This document shows positions 6,751-11,304 of a stretch of 11,304 bases of DNA, in pieces. The position numbers were made by a program, and so were the translations under genes. The notes below the pieces were generated by a model. That model made no database searches. It saw only the letters and a list, made by a program, of their open reading frames with translations, and was not told the origin of the DNA. This DNA is from JAYSFC01 sp041913505. Lineage in GTDB: Bacteria; Pseudomonadota; Gammaproteobacteria; Burkholderiales; Burkholderiaceae_C. The stretch lies in contig JAYSFC010000121.1 in NCBI GenBank assembly GCA_041913505.1, positions 1 through 11,304 of the forward strand, in the 5' to 3' direction. The stretch's first letter is position 1, and each line of letters begins with the position of its first letter.

Positions 6751-7065
6751 ATGGCCAACATCGGCACCTTCACCGCAGACAAAGACGGCTTCAACGGCCA
6801 GCTCCGCACCCTGACGCTCAACGTCAAGGTCAAGCTGGTTCCCAACGACAAGGGCAACAACGAGAGCGCCCCCGATTTCCGCCTGCAAGCGGCTGGCCAC
6901 GACATCGGCGCGGCGTGGAAGAAAACCAGCGAGGCCGGACGCCCCTACGTGTCCGTGACCCTGGACGATCCTTCATTCCCGGCAACGGTCTATGCCCGCC
7001 TGATCGAGAACGAGGACGGCACGCACGACCTGATCTGGTCGCGCAACAAGCCCAAGGCGGCCTGA
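6751..7065 (+). CDS. DUF736 domain-containing protein (104 aa)
   Basis: A small cytoplasmic protein that fits the DUF736 family along its whole length, opening with MANIGTFTADKDGFNGQLRTLTLNVKVKLVP and closing with YARLIENEDGTHDLIWSRNKP. Members are very common on ICEs and conjugative plasmids of proteobacteria; no activity has been assigned. The start is fixed by the AAGGAGA box ending seven bases before ATG 6751; the frame is open further upstream only because of high GC. It stands alone between the two copies of the large repeat and is followed by a strong hairpin (7074-7107), so it may be a single-gene transcription unit. Confidence 0.9.
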   Translation: MANIGTFTADKDGFNGQLRTLTLNVKVKLVPNDKGNNESAPDFRLQAAGHDIGAAWKKTSEAGRPYVSVTLDDPSFPATVYARLIENEDGTHDLIWSRNKPKAA

Positions 7066-7073
7066 CGGCCGCC

Positions 7074-7107
7074 CACCGCGCCCCGCCCATTGCGGCGGGG
7101 CGCGGTG
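7074..7107 (+). terminator. 14-bp perfect hairpin after DUF736, with an overlapping second hairpin
   Basis: Bases 7074-7087 are fully complementary to 7094-7107 with a six-base loop CATTGC, starting eight bases after the DUF736 stop codon. A second perfect 8-bp stem, 7104-7111 with 7117-7124, shares four bases with the first, so the two cannot both form fully. No T run follows. It is a likely transcript end or mRNA-stabilising structure. Confidence 0.55.
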
Positions 7108-7229
7108 CTGCTCATCGCAGCACCGCACGCACGAGGTTCGGCAACGGGTGTCTCTTGGCATGTTCGCCAGGGCCGGTATTCATCGGTCGATGGATGGCTC
7201 GCAACCCGTGGCGTAGCAAGCACAGGATG

Positions 7230-7446
7230 GCGTGTCGGCGCTGCAAGCGCCGCCGGGCTTTCGGGCTGCGCCCCGTGCCGTCAAGCCGTCACGGCCATTC
7301 GGCTTCAATCCCTCACGCCTTCGCGCCTGCGGCGCTGCGCGCTGGCGCTTGCACTCCAGGGGAAAGCCCTGCGGGCTATCCCCGCCGCGCGATGCTTGGC
7401 GCCCCTCGATGCCGCCGAACCGGCTGCGCCGGATCGGCTCGGCCAG
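7230..7446 (+). repeat. Large direct repeat, copy 2 (about 217 bp)
   Basis: This is a copy of 5967-6180, in the same orientation, 1,263 bp further on. Differences are scattered substitutions and short indels. The first hairpin changes in length but keeps its pairing: CGGCGCT-GCA-AGCGCCG (7236-7252) against CGGCGC-GCA-GCGCCG in copy 1. It ends four bases before the stop codon of the XRE regulator gene, so it also forms the region just beyond that gene. Confidence 0.8.
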
Positions 7447-7449
7447 CGC

Positions 7450-7743
7450 CTACGGCTGGGCCGCTGCTGCGAGCTGGCTTTCAGCCTCGCTCATCAGCAC
7501 CGCCGTGCTGCATTCGAGCGCGCCGGCGATCTTGAAGATGATCGCCAGCGTGGGCATGTGCTCGCCGCGCTCGACCTTGCCCATGTGCGAACGCTCAATG
7601 CCGGCGAGGTGTGCCAGCGACTCCTGCGCGATGCCGCGCTCCGTCCGCAGCGCACGCACCGCCGCGCCGAAGGCTTGCGCCAGCTCGGCATCGTAGGTGG
7701 TGGCGCCGGTCGGCCGGCCGCGCTGGATGGATCGCTTCTGCAT
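7450..7743 (-). CDS. XRE-family helix-turn-helix transcriptional regulator (97 aa)
   Basis: A small Cro/CI-type DNA-binding protein. The core FGAAVRALRTERGIAQESLAHLAGIERSHMGKVERGEHMPTLAIIFKIAGAL (residues 25-76) is a typical XRE helix-turn-helix, with recognition helix around IERSHMGKVERG (49-60). No second domain follows, so it probably works as a homodimer repressor or activator. The ATG at 7743 is used; a TTG at 7770 would add nine residues and neither has a clear Shine-Dalgarno. The gene is divergent from DUF2958, and a GTTA-TCTT-TAAC half-palindrome (7781-7792) lies just upstream, consistent with self-regulation and control of the divergent gene. Its 3' end abuts the large direct repeat. 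Homologues are frequent near this gene set on ICEs. Confidence 0.85.
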   Translation of the reverse strand: MQKRSIQRGRPTGATTYDAELAQAFGAAVRALRTERGIAQESLAHLAGIERSHMGKVERGEHMPTLAIIFKIAGALECSTAVLMSEAESQLAAAAQP

Positions 7744-7780
7744 GGACAGAAGCGTCGATTCGCAGCACAATTAAAACCAC

Positions 7781-7792
7781 GTTATCTTTAAC
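7781..7792. promoter_or_regulatory. Possible operator upstream of the XRE regulator
   Basis: GTTA (7781-7784) and TAAC (7789-7792) form a 4-4-4 palindrome in an AT-rich patch between the divergent XRE and DUF2958 genes. It sits 38 bases upstream of the ATG of the regulator. The site is short, so chance occurrence is quite possible. Confidence 0.25.
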
Positions 7793-7820
7793 TCATACAT
7801 GCCTTTGGCCCTTATTCGTG

Positions 7821-7980
7821 CTTTTACGGAAATCCGCTTCTACGGTTTCCGACAGAGCCGGAAAGCCGCCAACGTGTCTTTGCGGATTTCTACAATGCCG
7901 CTTTTGCGCTTTCGTGTTTCAACGGCTTCCGTGGAAATCACATCCGCGCTTCGGCGTGGAAGCGCAAAACCGGCATTCCA
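7821..7980. repeat. Cluster of inverted repeats between XRE regulator and DUF2958
   Basis: Several perfect arms occur in 160 bases. GAAATCCGC (7829-7837) pairs with GCGGATTTC (7882-7890). TTTCCG (7846-7851) pairs with CGGAAA (7859-7864). TTTTGCGCTT (7902-7911) pairs with AAGCGCAAAA (7960-7969). The heptamer GGAAATC appears at 7828-7834 and 7933-7939 and, inverted, inside 7882-7890. An open frame (7799-8005) crosses the region but has no ribosome-binding site. It may be a multi-site regulatory region or a folded leader of the DUF2958 mRNA. Confidence 0.55.
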
Positions 7981-8001
7981 TGTTGGAACAGGAGCACCAC
8001 G

Positions 8002-8352
8002 ATGAACGCTCCCCTCGTCACCGATGCGCAGCGCGCCGCGCTGCTGGCGAACGGGCGGCGGGTTGCCGCCGCTGAACCGCACGACCCGTTGCCGGTCGTG
8101 CGGCTGTTCACTCCCGACGCGCACGCCATCTGGCTGCTGGCCTCGCTAGATCCTGCCGATGGCGATACGGCGTTCGGCGTCATGGACGTGGGCATCGGTA
8201 TGCCCGAGCTGGGCCATATCAAGCTGTCCGACCTGACCTCCATCGTCGGCCCGAACAAACAGCCCGTGATGCGGGATTTGTATTTCCAGGCGGTGCACCC
8301 GCTGTCGGAATATCTGCGGCTGGCGCAGGAAAACGGTTCTATCGTCGATTGA
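8002..8352 (+). CDS. DUF2958 domain-containing protein (116 aa)
   Basis: A short cytoplasmic protein that fits DUF2958: LLANGRR near residue 18, then PVVRLFTPDAHAIWLLASLDP (31-51) and FGVMDVGIGMPELGHIKLSDL (58-78), the family's most conserved stretch. The function of the family is unknown; its genes are typical ICE and plasmid accessories, often near DUF736 and DUF2285 genes as here. The start is fixed by GGAG (7991-7994), seven bases before ATG 8002. No membrane segment is visible. It is transcribed away from the XRE regulator and is preceded by an inverted-repeat cluster, so it may be under that regulator's control. The downstream region is rich in hairpins. Confidence 0.9.
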   Translation: MNAPLVTDAQRAALLANGRRVAAAEPHDPLPVVRLFTPDAHAIWLLASLDPADGDTAFGVMDVGIGMPELGHIKLSDLTSIVGPNKQPVMRDLYFQAVHPLSEYLRLAQENGSIVD

Positions 8353-8680
8353 ACGTTCGCGCTCCGACCAAGCCGGGCGCATTCAGACTATTTCGGTCTT
8401 ATTCCTGGCCCGCAGAGTCTGAATTCGCACTCTTGCATCAAACCGAATATCTGTGACTGAAACAGTCACGATCATTCACGCGGCTTGCGGCACGGTGTTT
8501 TGTGCCGCGTGACGTTTGTGGATCAGGCGGCCGTCGCATTCAGACGGATTTCGCAACACGCCGGAGCCTATCGGTCTTGACACCAGCAGTTACAGCTTAA
8601 CCGGATTTCTACCTGGATTTGATGCTCCCGCATGTTTGACGCCGTGGCGACGTTCCTGCTGTTCGACAGGAGCTTTCGTC
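8353..8680. other. Structured intergenic region between DUF2958 and DUF2285, no gene
   Basis: There is no gene in these 328 bases. They hold four inverted repeats. The first is a 13-position stem with one mismatch (8377-8389 with 8416-8428). The second is a perfect GTGACTG-AAA-CAGTCAC hairpin (8453-8469). The last two are mutually exclusive stems: 8476-8484 with 8504-8512, and 8487-8493 with 8502-8508. An 11-bp direct repeat CGCATTCAGAC occurs at 8378-8388 and 8535-8545. The region is AT-richer than the backbone. It probably carries the end of the DUF2958 transcript and the leader of DUF2285. Confidence 0.6.
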
Positions 8681-9454
8681 ATGGTCAGCCCCCACCATTT
8701 CGCGCACTGGTATCCCACCGCCGCGTACCTCTACGTCCTGTGGCTGGATACGCTCGCACTGGCCTGGGAATACCTGCGCCGTCATCCTGATTACCGGCTC
8801 GACTGGCTGCGCCGCGCGCGACGCCCCGATGCTGCGCATCGTTGGGGCTTGCGCCTGCTGGAAGACCCGGCGCTGGATGCGCGTGACGCGCATCCGGCCT
8901 GGCAGCCCGGCCACGCTGCCGTGGTGCAGCTCCACCCCGATGCTGATCCGCCCGTGGATGCCGAATCCTTCGCGTTCTGGCGCATCCCCGGCCATAAGCA
9001 ACTGCTCCATGACGGCAAACGGCTGGCGCTGATCGCGCACAGCCCAGGCCATTGCCTGCGCTTCGCGCTGGCGCCTGGCCTGGAAGACGGCATGGCTGTC
9101 GCCTATGCCGTGCGAACCGACGCCACGGCATCGCCGCGCTATCGCGCTTGCGGCACCACACTGGCGACTCCCGCAGCCGTTGCGTTGCCCAGGCCAGCAC
9201 CGGTGGCGCTACTGGAACTGCACACCTTGCAGGCGCTCGACGCGACCCTGGCGGGCGCGTCCTTGCGCGAGGTCGGCGAAGGCTTGTTCGGCGTGGATGC
9301 CGTGGCCGACTGGTACGCCGACGGCGGCTTGCGCTCCAAGGTGCGCCGCCTGGTGCGGCGTGGCGATGCGCTGATGCGCGGCGGCTATCGCCGCCTAGCA
9401 CAGCTTCCACCACTTGAGAAGGGTCGTTTTGATGCGGACGCGAAACGACCCTGA
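8681..9454 (+). CDS. DUF6499/DUF2285 domain-containing protein (257 aa)
   Basis: A cytoplasmic protein with two recognisable parts. The N-terminal DUF6499-like segment is ALAWEYLRRHPDYRLDWLRRA (about residues 26-46). The C-terminal DUF2285 domain is LHTLQALDATLAGASLREVGEGLFG followed by SKVRRLVRRGDALMRGGYRRL (about 177-245). The DUF2285 part is helical and basic and looks DNA-binding; a regulatory role is often supposed, not proven. The start at 8681 is chosen because AGGAG (8668-8672) lies eight bases upstream; the frame is open to 8516, but the extra residues are not protein-like and cover the hairpin region. The stop codon lies within the stem of a hairpin, and a T-run terminator follows. 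It precedes the AlpA-like and RepA genes on the same strand. Confidence 0.88.
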   Translation: MVSPHHFAHWYPTAAYLYVLWLDTLALAWEYLRRHPDYRLDWLRRARRPDAAHRWGLRLLEDPALDARDAHPAWQPGHAAVVQLHPDADPPVDAESFAFWRIPGHKQLLHDGKRLALIAHSPGHCLRFALAPGLEDGMAVAYAVRTDATASPRYRACGTTLATPAAVALPRPAPVALLELHTLQALDATLAGASLREVGEGLFGVDAVADWYADGGLRSKVRRLVRRGDALMRGGYRRLAQLPPLEKGRFDADAKRP

Positions 9455-9474
9455 GCACGCGGGCCGCGTTTTTT
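9420..9474 (+). terminator. Intrinsic terminator after DUF2285
   Basis: A 10-bp perfect stem, 9420-9429 with 9443-9452, includes the last codons and part of the stop codon. It is followed directly by a short stem ACGCG-GGC-CGCGT (9457-9469) and a run of six T (9469-9474). The T run makes this the only canonical Rho-independent terminator I can see in the window. It would separate DUF2285 from the AlpA-RepA genes. Confidence 0.6.
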
Positions 9475-9537
9475 GAGACTGCCTCCATCCGGTTGCGCTG
9501 TGTGGCCGGAGCTTTGAAAGCTATGGAGGTTCACACC

Positions 9538-9819
9538 ATGCGTCCCGCTCCCTTGCGGCCTGCCGCCACTGTCTCGACCGCTGCCGCGCAGCCCCAACGC
9601 TATCTCACCAACGACGAAGCCGCCGAGTACCTGCGCCTGTCGCCGCGCACGCTGGAAAAGCAGCGCGTGATCGGTGGTGGCCCGCGCTTTCGCAAGTTCG
9701 GCCGCCGCGTCATGTACGCCGTGGCTGACCTCGATGCCTGGGCCGCCGACCGCAGCTTCGAGACGACTTCCGATCCCGAATACGCCGAGCACCACTCGGC
9801 CGACAGTCGTGCGCGCTGA
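9538..9819 (+). CDS. AlpA/MerR-like helix-turn-helix protein (93 aa)
   Basis: A small winged helix-turn-helix protein of the AlpA/excisionase (HTH_17) type. After a proline- and alanine-rich N-terminal tail, the core reads RYLTNDEAAEYLRLSPRTLEKQRVIGGGPRFRKFGRRVMYAVADLDAWAADRS (residues 21-73): a tandem helix pair, a wing with PRFRKFGRRVMY, and the closing DLDAW common to this family. Such proteins bind DNA as excisionases or as transcription activators of ICE genes. The ATG at 9538 is preceded by GGAGG (9525-9529) at eight bases; the ATG at 9523 overlaps that site and is unlikely. It lies 26 bases before repA and is probably co-transcribed with it, after the terminator that ends DUF2285. Confidence 0.88.
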   Translation: MRPAPLRPAATVSTAAAQPQRYLTNDEAAEYLRLSPRTLEKQRVIGGGPRFRKFGRRVMYAVADLDAWAADRSFETTSDPEYAEHHSADSRAR

Positions 9820-9845
9820 TCGGCGGCGCGTGGGCGGCCTTCGCC

Positions 9846-10679
9846 ATGTCCAAACCCTTGCAGGAACGCGAACAGCTCGACCTGTTCCGCGCGCTGCCGG
9901 GCGACATGGCGCCACGCGACAGCCAGGATTTGATGGCCTTTCCGTTCTTCTCGCTGGCGAAGTCGCGGCGCACGGCGCCGATCGACTTCCGCGCGAGCAA
10001 CGTGACCATCCGCGTGGAAGGCACAGCCGAGCACGGCATCGCCACGATCTGGGATGCCGACATCCTGATCTGGGCCGCCAGCCAGATCGTGGAAGCGCGC
10101 GACGCGGGCCTGCGGCCCTCGCGCTTGATGCAGGTACGCCCCTACGAGGTGCTGCGCTTCATCGGGCGCGGTACGTCGCTGCGCGACTACCAGCGCCTCA
10201 AGGCCGCGCTCGACCGGCTGCAATCGACCACGGTAGCCACGTCCATCCGCGAGACGACCGGCCGGCGCCTGCACCGCTTCTCGTGGATCAACGAATGGAA
10301 GGAACTGGCCGATGCCAGCGGCACGCCGCTGGGCCTCGAATTGATCCTGCCGGACTGGTTCTATGCGGGCGTGCTGGATGCCGCCCTGGTGCTGACCATC
10401 GACCCGGCGTATTTCCGGCTGACCGGCGGCATCGAGCGGTGGCTGTACCGCTTGGTGCGCAAGCACGGCGGCCGACAGCCGGGCGGCTGGCAATTCGACT
10501 TCCAGCACCTGTACCGCAAATCGGGCAGCGTGGCGCGCTACTACGACTTCGCCGCCGACCTGCGGGCGCTGGTGGCGCGGCAAGCCTTGCCGGGCTACCT
10601 GTTGGGCATCGAGCACGTATCCGGGATTTCCTCGCCGCTGCTGACGTTCCGGCCCGTGCCGCAGACGGCACGGGGATAA
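9846..10679 (+). CDS. repA: Replication initiator protein A (RepA)
   Basis: A 277-residue plasmid-type replication initiator of the RPA family (PF10134 type). The diagnostic start QLDLFRALPGDMAPRDSQDLMAFPFFSLAKSRRTAPIDF (residues 10-48) and the following winged-helix region, with YEVLRFIGRGTSLRDYQRLKAALDRLQSTTVAT (about 99-131), fit the family. Such proteins bind iterons and open the origin, recruiting the replisome. Three 17-bp iterons lie just beyond the gene (10704-10767), a matching target. On ICEs this gene is thought to let the excised circle replicate transiently. The ATG at 9846 has no strong Shine-Dalgarno and is 26 bases after the AlpA-like gene, so translation may depend on coupling. 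The large open frame on the opposite strand is a composition artefact. Confidence 0.9.
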   Translation: MSKPLQEREQLDLFRALPGDMAPRDSQDLMAFPFFSLAKSRRTAPIDFRASNVTIRVEGTAEHGIATIWDADILIWAASQIVEARDAGLRPSRLMQVRPYEVLRFIGRGTSLRDYQRLKAALDRLQSTTVATSIRETTGRRLHRFSWINEWKELADASGTPLGLELILPDWFYAGVLDAALVLTIDPAYFRLTGGIERWLYRLVRKHGGRQPGGWQFDFQHLYRKSGSVARYYDFAADLRALVARQALPGYLLGIEHVSGISSPLLTFRPVPQTARG

Positions 10680-10692
10680 CTTCGGGAGAGTC

Positions 10693-10701
10693 TGTGGATG
10701 G
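10693..10701 (-). other. DnaA-box-like sequence next to the iterons
   Basis: TGTGGATGG matches the inverted DnaA-box consensus (TGTGNATAA) in seven of nine positions. It lies three bases before the first iteron. A single degenerate site is weak evidence by itself; the position beside iterons is what makes it worth noting. Confidence 0.3.
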
Positions 10702-10703
10702 AC

Positions 10704-10767
10704 TCGTGCTATCAGGCAACAGAGGTATCGTGCTATCAGGCAACGAATCCTCGTGCTATCAGGCAAC
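10704..10767 (+). repeat. Three 17-bp iterons, probable replication origin
   Basis: The exact 17-mer TCGTGCTATCAGGCAAC occurs at 10704-10720, 10728-10744 and 10751-10767, starting 24 and 23 bases apart, so about two helix turns. It lies 24 bases after the repA stop codon. Direct repeats with this spacing next to an initiator gene are the classical layout of an iteron-controlled origin. The repeats are too few and too close for a CRISPR array. Confidence 0.88.
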
Positions 10768-10776
10768 AAAATCGTC

Positions 10777-10805
10777 CGCAAACCCGCGCCAGCATTGGGT
10801 TTGCG
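10777..10805. repeat. Perfect 9-bp inverted repeat in the origin region
   Basis: CGCAAACCC (10777-10785) and GGGTTTGCG (10797-10805) are perfect complements with an 11-base spacer. It lies between the iterons and the AT-rich stretch. It could be an operator for repA or parA, a ParA-system centromere site, or a structural part of the origin. Confidence 0.6.
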
Positions 10806-10810
10806 CGCCC

Positions 10811-10850
10811 TCTAACTTCCCTAACTTAAATTCTCTAACTTTTAGTAGAA
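10811..10850. other. AT-rich stretch with CTAACTT repeats, possible unwinding element
   Basis: CTAACTT occurs at 10812-10818, 10821-10827 and 10835-10841 in a stretch much richer in A+T than anything within several hundred bases. In iteron origins the DNA unwinding element is such an AT-rich run with short direct repeats beside the iterons. It may also contain the parA promoter, since the parA start is about 80 bases further on. Confidence 0.6.
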
Positions 10851-10932
10851 GCGCCGCGCCACAGTGGACAACCGCCACGCGGCACGAAAAGCAGCAGCAA
10901 CAGCCCGGCTTTCCAACACGGAGGGCCGCGCC

Positions 10933-11304
10933 ATGATCGTCGCTCTGCTCAACCAGAAAGGCGGCGTGGGCAAGACCACGCTCGCCACCCACATCGCCGG
11001 CGAGCTGGCGATGCGCGGGCAGCACGTCGTCCTGCTGGACGCCGATCCACAAGGCTCATCGCTGGACTGGACGCAGCGCAGAAGCCAGCAAGGCTTGCCA
11101 CGGCTGTTCAGCGCCGTGGGCCTCGCACGCGAAACGCTGCATCAGGAAGCGCCAGAACTCGCCAGGCGGGCCGATCACGTCGTCATCGACGGCCCGCCGC
11201 GCATCGCCGCCTTGGCGCGCTCCGCGCTGCTGGCGGCCGAGCGCGTGTTGATCCCCGTGCAGCCCAGCCCCTACGACCTGTGGGCCAGCGCCGAGATGGT
11301 GGCG
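10933..11304 (+). CDS. parA: ParA family partition ATPase (partial, 3' end outside window)
   Basis: The first 124 codons of a ParA/MinD-type ATPase that segregates plasmid or ICE copies along the nucleoid. It opens with MIVALLNQKGGVGKTTLATHIAGEL: the deviant Walker A motif KGGVGKTT is at residues 9-16. Walker A' is LLDADPQGS (34-42) and Walker B is VVIDGPP (83-89). There is no N-terminal helix-turn-helix before the Walker box, which is the short (type Ib-like) form. GGAGGG (10920-10925) lies seven bases before ATG 10933. The upstream 253 bases form the putative origin, so parA likely has its own promoter there. A dedicated partner gene, if any, would be beyond the window; the long ParB-like gene here is about 7.6 kb away. 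Confidence 0.95.
   Translation, partial: MIVALLNQKGGVGKTTLATHIAGELAMRGQHVVLLDADPQGSSLDWTQRRSQQGLPRLFSAVGLARETLHQEAPELARRADHVVIDGPPRIAALARSALLAAERVLIPVQPSPYDLWASAEMVA

Noticed and set aside
6084..7535. 483-codon open frame on the plus strand across DUF736 and both repeats
   Set aside because: It runs in another frame through the DUF736 gene, the non-coding repeats and into the XRE gene; repeated peptide segments simply reflect the DNA repeat.
7799..8005. 68-codon plus-strand frame before DUF2958
   Set aside because: No ribosome-binding site, it overlaps the start of DUF2958, and it lies in the inverted-repeat cluster.
8516..8680. Upstream extension of the DUF2285 protein
   Set aside because: The extra 55 residues are not protein-like and the AGGAG at 8668-8672 supports the start at 8681.
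10704..10767. CRISPR array
   Set aside because: Three 17-bp repeats with 6-7 bp gaps are far too short in spacer length; the position after repA identifies iterons.
9600..10781. 393-codon open frame on the minus strand opposite repA
   Set aside because: It is antisense to the AlpA-like gene and RepA, begins in the iterons, has no ribosome-binding site and a composition-driven translation.

Overview
The window reads as a stretch of the backbone of an integrative and conjugative element (ICE), or a closely related plasmid-like element, from a high-GC proteobacterium (Pseudomonas, Burkholderiales or Xanthomonadaceae type). The evidence is the gene set: DUF932, a long ParB-like protein, DUF736, DUF2958, DUF2285, an AlpA-like helix-turn-helix protein, a plasmid-type RepA initiator and a ParA ATPase. 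This combination and order is familiar from Tn4371-like ICEs. The ICE family is inferred from gene content only; no integrase, relaxase or att site lies in the window.

Layout. Bases 1-419 are GC-rich and without a supportable gene. Bases 420-3639 hold a plus-strand group: DUF932 protein, ParB-like protein of 684 residues, and a 69-residue unknown protein, each with a good Shine-Dalgarno. Bases 3640-3772 contain two strong hairpins and separate the group from an oppositely oriented two-gene cargo operon (3773-5853, minus strand). That operon encodes a 365-residue nucleoid-associated (NA37/YejK-like) protein followed, with a GTGA stop-start overlap, by a 328-residue RelA/SpoT-type alarmone synthetase without a hydrolase domain. 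Its DNA is visibly poorer in GC than the surroundings (for example 27/60 G+C at 5101-5160 against 43/60 at 2521-2580), so it looks like an acquired module. This is the best candidate for an undescribed system, plausibly stress, toxin-antitoxin or anti-phage in nature.

Bases 5967-7446 contain a DUF736 gene flanked by two direct copies of a roughly 215-bp non-coding, hairpin-rich repeat. A small XRE-type regulator (minus strand, 7450-7743) faces away from DUF2958 (8002-8352) across an intergenic region crowded with inverted repeats. After DUF2958 another structured intergenic region leads to a DUF6499/DUF2285 protein that ends in a U-tract terminator. Then come the AlpA-like protein and RepA.

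The repA-parA gap (10680-10932) looks like a replication origin. It has three 17-bp iterons at 23-24 bp spacing, a perfect 9-bp inverted repeat, an AT-rich stretch with three CTAACTT repeats, and a DnaA-box-like site. ParA begins at 10933 and runs off the window. RepA, the iterons and ParA probably support autonomous replication and stability of the excised element; the DUF genes are common ICE accessories of unknown biochemical role.
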